From NCBI GenBank assembly GCA_027081015.1, contig JALWMA010000082.1, positions 1 to 64,000 on the forward strand: a stretch of 64,000 nucleotides of DNA, in the 5' to 3' direction. How positions within the stretch are numbered: position 1 is the stretch's first letter; each line of letters starts with the position of its first letter. This document shows, piece after piece, positions 58,390-64,000 of the stretch. Source of the stretch: Campylobacterales bacterium. GTDB taxonomy: Bacteria > Campylobacterota > Campylobacteria > Campylobacterales > Hydrogenimonadaceae. The translations under genes and the position numbers were made by a program. The notes below the pieces were generated by a model. It made no database searches and had not been told where the DNA came from. It saw only the letters and a program-made list of their open reading frames with translations.

Positions 58390-58998
58390 ATGGATATAAA
58401 AAAGATATACATGGAGGCCGATGCGCTTCTGCACGGCCACTTCAAGCTGAGCAGCGGGAACCACTCCGAATACTACCTTCAGTCTGCGAAGGTGCTCGAA
58501 GATCCCAAAACTGCGGCCCTGCTCGCGGGTGAATTGGCGAAACAGATAAGAGAGTACGGGCTCGAGGTCGAGACCGTGTGCTCTCCGGCGATCGGCGGTC
58601 TGATCGCCGGGTTCGCCCTGGCCTCCGCACTCGGGTGCAGATATATCTTCACCGAGAGGGTAGAGGGGAAGATGACGCTCCGCAGGGGTTTTGAGGTCAA
58701 AAAGGGCGAAAAGGTCCTGATATGCGAAGATATAATAACCACGGGCGGCTCGGCCATGGAGGCGGCTGCCGAGATCGAGCGGCTCGGCGGTGAAGTGGTC
58801 GGTTTCGCCGCACTCGCCAACCGCGGCTTCTGCCGCCGCGAAGGGAGCGGCCTCGAGCGCAAGCCGAACTGCAAACTTCCCGAAAAGATACCCTTTTTCG
58901 CACTTGCGGACTTCGACTTTCCGATGTACCCGCCGCAGGAGTGCCCGATGTGCAAAGCCGGCAGCGAAGCGGTAAAGCCGGGCAGCCGCGGCAACTAA
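58390..58998 (+). CDS. pyrE: Orotate phosphoribosyltransferase
   Basis: A 202-aa enzyme making OMP from orotate and PRPP. The PRPP-binding motif [18 protein letters not shown] is near residues 113-130; the N-terminal [17 protein letters not shown] and the [14 protein letters not shown] loop are typical. A C-terminal ~25-residue tail contains [12 protein letters not shown]. The RDD gene follows after 10 nt. Confidence 0.95.
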   Translation: MDIKKIYMEADALLHGHFKLSSGNHSEYYLQSAKVLEDPKTAALLAGELAKQIREYGLEVETVCSPAIGGLIAGFALASALGCRYIFTERVEGKMTLRRGFEVKKGEKVLICEDIITTGGSAMEAAAEIERLGGEVVGFAALANRGFCRREGSGLERKPNCKLPEKIPFFALADFDFPMYPPQECPMCKAGSEAVKPGSRGN

Positions 58999-59008
58999 GG
59001 AAAAAGAG

Positions 59009-59500
59009 TTGGGCCGCTGGAGAAAAGTAAAACAGGGAAAAGCCGAAAAAGAGAGTGCCCGAAAAGGGGAACCGCGGGCCGAAGAGGTTCAGCCGGCCTG
59101 CGCCCCGGTTTCACTGCGCCTGAAGGCTTTCCTGACCGATACCTTCATGATCACTATGCCTATTCTCTATATCGTCATCTACCTGGTCATGGGAGACAGG
59201 GAGGGGTTCAGGGAGCATATGGGCGAAGGATGGCTCTATATCGTTGCCATACACATGGCGATCGTCGTACTGCTGTGGCGGCTCAAAGCCCAGACTCCGG
59301 GAATGAAGGCTTATGACCTCTACATCGTGGATCCGCAAAACGGGGGCGAAAAGCCGGGCTGGATCAAGTGCGTTTTGCGCTACGTGATGATGCAGACGGC
59401 GATACTCTCTGTCATAGGGCTCACACTTCCCTTTATCATGAAAGGCAAAGAGGGGCTACAGGACCTCGTATCCGGAACATGCATCGTCCATAAGCCCTGA
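59009..59500 (+). CDS. RDD family membrane protein
   Basis: A 163-aa protein with a basic N-terminus (KVKQGKAEKESARKGEP) and an RDD domain with about three membrane helices, including RLKAFLTDTFMITMPILYIV, MAIVVLLWRLKAQTPGMKAYDL and YVMMQTAILSVIGLTLPFIM. The LKAFLTDTF and TPGMKAYDL blocks are RDD marks. TTG start with AAGGAAAAAGAG upstream. Some RDD proteins act in ion transport; this one's role is unknown. Confidence 0.83.
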   Translation: MGRWRKVKQGKAEKESARKGEPRAEEVQPACAPVSLRLKAFLTDTFMITMPILYIVIYLVMGDREGFREHMGEGWLYIVAIHMAIVVLLWRLKAQTPGMKAYDLYIVDPQNGGEKPGWIKCVLRYVMMQTAILSVIGLTLPFIMKGKEGLQDLVSGTCIVHKP

Positions 59501-59514
59501 GCGGAGCGTAGAGA

Positions 59515-60624
59515 GTGTTTCTGCGAATCTCCGCCTTCTACCTCTTCTACTTCGCCATAATCGGCGTATATGTCATCTTCTTTCCCAAAGCTCTGCAGAT
59601 GGCGGGCTACAGCAGCGCGCAGATCGGCATACTTCTTTCGGCGGCACCCCTTATGAGGTTCATAGTACCGTTCCTCTTTCTGAAACATGTAAAACTTAAC
59701 GAAAAAACTTTCACGATATCGCTGGCGGTACTTTCGCTTTCGGTTCTGCTGTTCTATCCGGCACTCGATAGCTTCTGGCCGCTTCTGGCGGTAAACCTGC
59801 TTTTCGGAGCCGCAATAAGCGTATCTCTCCCCTTCGTGGAGGCGAGCGCACTCGAGATTCTGAGCAGGCGCATATACGGACGCTCCAGGCTCTTCGGCTC
59901 CATCGGCTTCATGCTTATAGCGCTCTGGCTCGGCAAGATGCTCGAAGGACCTCTCGATGCGCTCAACTACCTCGCGGCGACCACCATCCTTACGGCCCTC
60001 AGCGGTGCGGCGGTCGTCTACGGCTCCCGCAAACGGAGCGAAAAAGAGGCGCCTTCGGGCGGTGAAAACTTCTCCGTTCTGCGCTACTGGCCGCTATGGC
60101 TCAGCTTTTTTCTGATGCAGGTGAGCTTCGGCGGCTTCTACAACTTTTTCACCATCTACGAAACCGCCCACGGCATAAGCCTCGAGACGACCAGCTGGCT
60201 CTGGAGTTTCGGCGTGCTGTGCGAGATAGCGATGCTCTACTTTCAGGGGCCCCTGCTTCACAAAAACCTGCTTACGGTCTTGAGGGTCACGGTACTTGCC
60301 ACATCTATACGATGGCTCATTCTGTGGCTCTTTCCCGACTCTTTGGCCTTTACATTTTTTGCACAGAGTCTCCACGCGCTCAGCTTCGCCCTCTACCACA
60401 GTGCGGCCATTACGCTGCTCTATACGCTCTACCGCCAAAAGGCGCTGGCCCAGCAGTTCTTTCTGGGCATATCGTACGGACTTGGCGGATTCGTAGGTGC
60501 GATTCTCGCCGGCCAGTTCTACGGCGAAAACCTCTTTCTGGCGGAGTTTTTCATAGCATTCGCCGCTTTTGCGATCCTGTTAACAGAGCGTTCATCCAGG
60601 TTTAGCGGTAAAAAAGTATACTGA
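59515..60624 (+). CDS. MFS transporter (HcaT/LacY-like)
   Basis: A 369-aa permease with about 11-12 membrane helices. It starts with SAFYLFYFAIIGVYVIFFPKAL and has a signature loop SRLFGSIGFMLIALWLG, then a C-terminal half with LGISYGLGGFVGAILAGQFYG. The GTG start and length match the 3-phenylpropionate-transporter-type MFS (HcaT). Substrate unknown. A hairpin follows at 60641. Confidence 0.82.
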   Translation: MFLRISAFYLFYFAIIGVYVIFFPKALQMAGYSSAQIGILLSAAPLMRFIVPFLFLKHVKLNEKTFTISLAVLSLSVLLFYPALDSFWPLLAVNLLFGAAISVSLPFVEASALEILSRRIYGRSRLFGSIGFMLIALWLGKMLEGPLDALNYLAATTILTALSGAAVVYGSRKRSEKEAPSGGENFSVLRYWPLWLSFFLMQVSFGGFYNFFTIYETAHGISLETTSWLWSFGVLCEIAMLYFQGPLLHKNLLTVLRVTVLATSIRWLILWLFPDSLAFTFFAQSLHALSFALYHSAAITLLYTLYRQKALAQQFFLGISYGLGGFVGAILAGQFYGENLFLAEFFIAFAAFAILLTERSSRFSGKKVY

Positions 60625-60640
60625 TTTTATGAAAATCGTC

Positions 60641-60659
60641 TCGAAATCTTGGATTTCGA
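60641..60659 (+). terminator. Hairpin after the MFS gene
   Basis: TCGAAATC-TTG-GATTTCGA is a perfect 8-bp stem with a 3-nt loop, 17 nt past the MFS stop. No clear U-tract follows. Confidence 0.4.
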
Positions 60660-60734
60660 AGCTTCATGGGGTTGCAGGGCCGCTCACCGCCTGCCAAATT
60701 GCGGGCTCGGCACTGAGTTTGCGTAGCATCAAAG

Positions 60735-60740
60735 TATAAT
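60735..60740 (+). promoter_or_regulatory. -10 box upstream of the outer-membrane protein gene
   Basis: TATAAT within CAAAGTATAATAC, 101 nt upstream of the ATG at 60842, leaving a ~95-nt leader. Confidence 0.45.
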
Positions 60741-60841
60741 ACAAAGGCGGTTTTTGCCGATATTTCCATAATACCTCTGAAATCCGGTTCAAAAGCTCCG
60801 GGGGCAGAGGCGTCATCAAACTACAAGATAGAAGGATATAG

Positions 60842-61600
60842 ATGAAAAGATTCTCCATCGCAGCTTCCGCACTGCTTCTCTTTAGTGCGGCAACGGCAAA
60901 TGCGGACACCATAGGCGGTGAGGTCGCTGTAGGCGGCTGGAACCATGACCCCAGCGGCTGGGTACAGTACCCGACAGGTTCGGACAAGATCGATCTGGAC
61001 AGCGATCTCAACCTCGATACAAGAACCGAACTATACCTCAGGGCCAAGATAGAGCATCCGCTTCCCCTGCTTCCCAATATCAGGCTCGGTTTCACCCAGA
61101 ACCGAAGCAGCGGCGACGGGGCCATTACAAAGAGTTTCAGTTTCGGCGGCATTACGGTAACCGGCGGAGAGAAGGTGCATACGGAGACGCAGCTTGACAC
61201 ATACGACGCCACCTTCTACTACGAAATCGTCGACGTCGGAATGGATCTGGACCTGGGGATCACGGCACGCTACCTCGACGGGTATGTAGATATCAAAAGC
61301 CTCACGACCGGCCGCCAAGACAGCACGGACGTTTCGGCGGTTTTCCCGATGGTTTATGCAAACGCACGGGTTCCGATGCCTTTTCTGAGCGAACTGTCTG
61401 TCGGAGCCGAAGGGAGCTACATCACATATGACGGAAGCACCCTTTACGACCTGCAGGCCGACGTACGCTACGAATTTGCGATGGGTCTCGGCGTAGAGGC
61501 CGGATACCGCGCCCAAAAGATCAAGCTCGACGATGTCGAAAACACCAGCAGCGACGTAGACATAAAAGGTTTCTTCATCGGTGCCGTCTGGGACTTCTAG
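60842..61600 (+). CDS. Outer-membrane beta-barrel protein (TIGR04219-type)
   Basis: A 252-aa exported protein: signal peptide MKRFSIAASALLLFSAATANA, then alternating beta-strands consistent with an 8-12 strand barrel, ending with Phe (GAVWDF) as expected for BAM recognition. GGEVAVGGWNHDPSGWVQY and ARYLDGYVDIKS match the TIGR04219 family as I remember it. Its stop overlaps the convergent nitroreductase gene end by 4 nt. Confidence 0.8.
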   Translation: MKRFSIAASALLLFSAATANADTIGGEVAVGGWNHDPSGWVQYPTGSDKIDLDSDLNLDTRTELYLRAKIEHPLPLLPNIRLGFTQNRSSGDGAITKSFSFGGITVTGGEKVHTETQLDTYDATFYYEIVDVGMDLDLGITARYLDGYVDIKSLTTGRQDSTDVSAVFPMVYANARVPMPFLSELSVGAEGSYITYDGSTLYDLQADVRYEFAMGLGVEAGYRAQKIKLDDVENTSSDVDIKGFFIGAVWDF

Positions 61601-62220
61601 CGGTACTCCGTTATCTGATCGAGAGGCAGCCTTATCTTTTCGGGCGCCTCGTTTACCCTGTAGCCGAAAGCGACTATAAGGGCCAGCTCCTCGCGGGCCG
61701 GGTCCATATCCAACAGCGCCTCTATCTTCTCTTTTTCGAAACCTTCTATCGGGCAGCTGTCTATCCCCATCATCGCCGCACCCGTCATCATGTTGGCCGC
61801 CGCTATGTAGCACTGGCGTGATGCCCAGCAAAAGAGCCCCTCGGTCGCAAGTTTATGTGCGGCGAAATCGTCGTAGATCTTGAAATATGCCTCTATCTTC
61901 TCTTGGGGCAGATCGCGCCTCGAGAGCATACTCCTGCTATATTCGCTGCCGGGCGCCAGCGGAGCCACTATCGACTTTATCAGCACCAGATCGCTACAGG
62001 TGGTTATCTGGGGCTGATTCCAGCATAACGGCCGGAGGCTCTCTTTGAGCTTCTGATCTCTTACGACAAGAAACCTCCACGGCTCCATCCCGAAAGAGGA
62101 GGGGCTCAGGCGCCCAAACTCCAAAACGGCATCCATCTCGCTCTCTCTTATGCGTCTGCTCTCGTCGAAGAGCTTGCAGGCATGGCGATAGTGCATCGCC
62201 CTGATAAAGGCATTTTTCAT
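61597..62220 (-). CDS. NAD(P)H-dependent nitroreductase family protein
   Basis: A 207-aa FMN-dependent oxidoreductase: FDESRRIRESEMDAVLEFGRLSPSS, GMEPWRFLVV, RQCYIAAANMMTGAAMMGIDSCPIEGF and LIVAFGYRVNE. Likely a homodimer reducing quinones or nitro compounds. It is the last gene of the lemA - DUF3137 - nitroreductase operon, starting 3 nt after the DUF3137 stop. Confidence 0.88.
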   Translation of the reverse strand: MKNAFIRAMHYRHACKLFDESRRIRESEMDAVLEFGRLSPSSFGMEPWRFLVVRDQKLKESLRPLCWNQPQITTCSDLVLIKSIVAPLAPGSEYSRSMLSRRDLPQEKIEAYFKIYDDFAAHKLATEGLFCWASRQCYIAAANMMTGAAMMGIDSCPIEGFEKEKIEALLDMDPAREELALIVAFGYRVNEAPEKIRLPLDQITEYR

Positions 62221-62223
62221 CTC

Positions 62224-63174
62224 TCACTCCTTGCTCCATATTCTGCGGTTGAGATTCAACTCCTCTACGATACTAAGAATTAGATTAAGATTTTCTATAT
62301 AACTCTTGAAAACGTCGATGCTGAGAAGAGATTTGAAGAGCGTCGGCTCGAACCAGTTGCCGCCGTTTTCGATCGCTATGAAGAGTCTGTCGAACCTGAA
62401 AGAGAGGTATACGGGAGTGTCCGCCTTTTTTCTCAGTGCGACCAGCTTCTCCATGATTACGGGCGTCAGAAGGTAGTGCGCCTCTACCGGGTCTTCCGAA
62501 TAGACTTTGAACTCCCTCTCGAAAGCGGGGCTGTCCATACGCACCAGCTTGCCGCTCACCGCACCCTGAAACCAGCTGCCGACCAGGCCGAAATACTTTT
62601 CGGCTACATCCGGGTATACCAGCAGAGGTTTGTGAAACCGCTTATGAAACTCGGTCACGATGAACGTTCCGGCGAAAACGGTGCTGCGGTGCTTTCGCCC
62701 TTTTGAGTCCCTCACCTCTTTCTCGACTTTCAGATCGCTGAACTCAATTGGCGTAGCGCCTATTTTCCCCTTTATCAGGTCGTTGCCCTCATAGTAGTCG
62801 ATATCGGTATCGAAGAGGCCGCTCATCGTAAATAGGGTGCGCGGTATCGTGCCGGCCGGGTTGTAGAGCAGAGAGGGGTCGATCTTTGCGACCAGCTCTT
62901 TGAATATCCTCTTTTTGAACTCTCTGCGATACCCCGTCATGAACCAGTTTGCGGCAAAAGCCGTGGCCGCAAATGCCGCGATGGAGATCTCGATCGCCCC
63001 GTCGCCGCTGGAGCTGAAAAATATCAAGAGAAGCGCAAGAGCGGTAATCCCTATAACGACAGAGGCGGCAACCACCTTTTTAAGCACCCTTTTGCGCTCG
63101 ACCTCCAACTCCTGCAGCTTTGGGTAGAGCTCACTGTAGTAGAAGTCGAGCAAACCGGAGGCTTTGATACTCAT
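62224..63174 (-). CDS. DUF3137 domain protein
   Basis: A 316-aa membrane protein with two adjacent N-terminal helices (about 34-54 and 60-78) and a soluble C-terminal domain with DIDYYEGNDLIKGKIGATPIEFSDL and FAGTFIVTEFHKRF. Matches DUF3137, which is commonly paired with LemA, as here (7-nt gap). Function unknown; it may be a partner in the LemA envelope system. Confidence 0.83.
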   Translation of the reverse strand: MSIKASGLLDFYYSELYPKLQELEVERKRVLKKVVAASVVIGITALALLLIFFSSSGDGAIEISIAAFAATAFAANWFMTGYRREFKKRIFKELVAKIDPSLLYNPAGTIPRTLFTMSGLFDTDIDYYEGNDLIKGKIGATPIEFSDLKVEKEVRDSKGRKHRSTVFAGTFIVTEFHKRFHKPLLVYPDVAEKYFGLVGSWFQGAVSGKLVRMDSPAFEREFKVYSEDPVEAHYLLTPVIMEKLVALRKKADTPVYLSFRFDRLFIAIENGGNWFEPTLFKSLLSIDVFKSYIENLNLILSIVEELNLNRRIWSKE

Positions 63175-63181
63175 CTGCCGT

Positions 63182-63736
63182 TCAAGAGTTCAAAAGCTCT
63201 TTGATATCTATATTTTTTCGCTCCGTTTCGGGAATCTCAAAGAGAGGCCTCGATTCGAATCTGAACCATCCGGCTATAAGCGATGATGGGAACATCTCGC
63301 GCACATTGTTGTAGTCTGTAACCGCCTGGTTGTAGGCCCGTCTCGCCGCCGCTATCTGCTCCTCAATCTCGTTGAGAGAGCGCATAAGCTGCACGATATT
63401 TTCGTTGGCCTTCAGATCTGGGTAGTTCTCCACGGCCACCATGAGGCCGTGCAGAGGCTTCGCCAGCTCGTCCGCGACGGCGATCTTCTCTTCGGGAGTC
63501 AGCCCCGGCCGCATCGCCTTCGCCCTGAGCTCCGTAACCTTCTCGAGAAGCCCTCTCTCGTAATTCATCGACTCTTTCAAAAGGGTAACGAGGTTCGGGA
63601 TGAGGTTGTAGCGCTTCTTCAAAAGCGCATCTATGGTTGCGAAAATATTGTCACACTGGTTTCTTCTGGATATGAGGGTATTGTATATAAGTACAACCGC
63701 AAGCGCCGGAATGGCTATAGCAACGAGAAGCTCCAT
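63182..63736 (-). CDS. LemA family protein
   Basis: A 184-aa LemA-like protein: one N-terminal membrane helix (LLVAIAIPALAVVLIY) then a helical bundle (RRNQCDNIFATIDALLKKRYNLIPNL split at ~20-45, YNQAVTDYNNVREMFPSSLIAGWFRF). ATG 63736 is selected because AAGGA lies 7 nt upstream; an open frame begins earlier at 63775 without such a signal. First gene of the lemA - DUF3137 - nitroreductase operon. Confidence 0.88.
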   Translation of the reverse strand: MELLVAIAIPALAVVLIYNTLISRRNQCDNIFATIDALLKKRYNLIPNLVTLLKESMNYERGLLEKVTELRAKAMRPGLTPEEKIAVADELAKPLHGLMVAVENYPDLKANENIVQLMRSLNEIEEQIAAARRAYNQAVTDYNNVREMFPSSLIAGWFRFESRPLFEIPETERKNIDIKELLNS

Positions 63737-63892
63737 ATTCGGTTCCTTTGCAAATCTTAAATTGAGTATACCCAAAAATGGATGGAGACATCATTACAAA
63801 TAGTCTGTATGAATTTTGGCTCAATTCGATATTTACAATTTCCTCATATTGTCGATAATCTATTAGCTTATATTATACAATAAGGACCCGAT

Positions 63893-64000
63893 ATGTTTAG
63901 TTCTCTTTCAATAGTGGCACGCTCTATCATTCTGGCTATCGCTGTAATGCTCGGTATAGCCGCTATAACATTTTATTCCGACAGGATTCAAAACATTCAG
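63893..64000 (+). CDS. Start of a membrane protein, truncated by the window edge
   Basis: ATG 63893 follows TAAGGACC at proper distance and a TATATTATAC promoter region. Only 36 codons are visible: MFSSLSIVARSIILAIAVML, then GIAAITFYSDRIQ and on. A single N-terminal membrane helix followed by a periplasmic start is typical of a methyl-accepting chemotaxis protein or sensor kinase, but this is inference. Confidence 0.6.
   Translation, partial: MFSSLSIVARSIILAIAVMLGIAAITFYSDRIQNIQ

Noticed and set aside
1..64000. CRISPR array or rRNA operon
   Set aside because: No regularly spaced direct repeats and no rRNA-like segments were noticed; this was a reading by eye, not a computed search.

Overview
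The window is a chromosomal segment of a bacterium from the Campylobacterota (former Epsilonproteobacteria), of moderate-to-high GC for that group. This rests on gene content and order: ksgA and an RNase J with a long basic N-terminus lie together beside rlmN, much as I recall from Campylobacter and Helicobacter. There are also extended -10 promoters of the TTTGGTATAAT type and many TTG/GTG starts. A Hydrogenimonas- or Sulfurimonas-like chemolithotroph is my guess at lower rank; it is inference, not shown.

Region 1 (1-17.9 kb) is a dense housekeeping block. On the minus strand ksgA, rnj, kdsD, rluB, yjbQ and rarA run as one overlapping operon away from a divergent hisF-(nucleoside phosphorylase-like)-rlmN-(30-aa membrane peptide) operon. 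Then come a RluA-family synthase (minus), purB, nrdA, nrdB, a nitrilase-family amidohydrolase, pcm, an HTH/coiled-coil DNA-binding protein and tRNA-Pro(GGG). Two perfect parS centromere sites (TGTTTCACGTGAAACA) sit 1.7 kb apart inside coding sequence at 8.2 and 9.9 kb, so this region is probably close to the replication origin.

Region 2 (17.9-36.0 kb) is accessory, begins right behind the tRNA, and holds DNA-processing modules. The first is a WYL-domain regulator with a divergent unknown gene, a tandem-AAA ATPase and an AddB/AddA-type helicase-nuclease pair. Copies of an ATGAC-N3-GTCAT inverted repeat sit in the two promoter regions around the WYL gene. The second is a minus-strand operon DUF6361 - phospholipase D-like - SNF2/DEAD-like helicase, which looks like an anti-phage module. 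The block ends with a decayed IS4-like transposase fragment and an IS5-type insertion sequence with 11-bp terminal repeats.

Region 3 (36-44 kb) carries signalling and stress genes: a dCache-GGDEF diguanylate cyclase, DUF309, rhodanese-like, YajQ, an unknown soluble protein, a PAS-domain redox sensor, a type II NADH dehydrogenase, a Prx6-type peroxiredoxin, and a YfdX-HdeD-DUF1931 (histone-fold) operon.

Region 4 (44-56 kb) has a minus-strand operon of a flavoprotein (SdhA/FrdA type), a 50-aa coiled-coil peptide, an iron-sulfur subunit and a Crp/Fnr regulator, with no membrane anchor gene. A plus-strand lipoprotein/EI24 pair follows. Next is a tight minus-strand operon M20 peptidase - ATP-grasp ligase - ATP-grasp/helix-hairpin-helix fusion - M14 carboxypeptidase - DoxX, which looks like a peptide- or amino-acid-tagging pathway I cannot name.

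Region 5 (55.5-64 kb) holds bioC-like, secG, a polysaccharide deacetylase, frr, pyrE, an RDD protein, an MFS transporter, a TIGR04219-type outer-membrane barrel, and a minus-strand lemA - DUF3137 - nitroreductase operon. It ends in the first 36 codons of a membrane protein cut by the window edge. I saw no rRNA genes and no CRISPR array.
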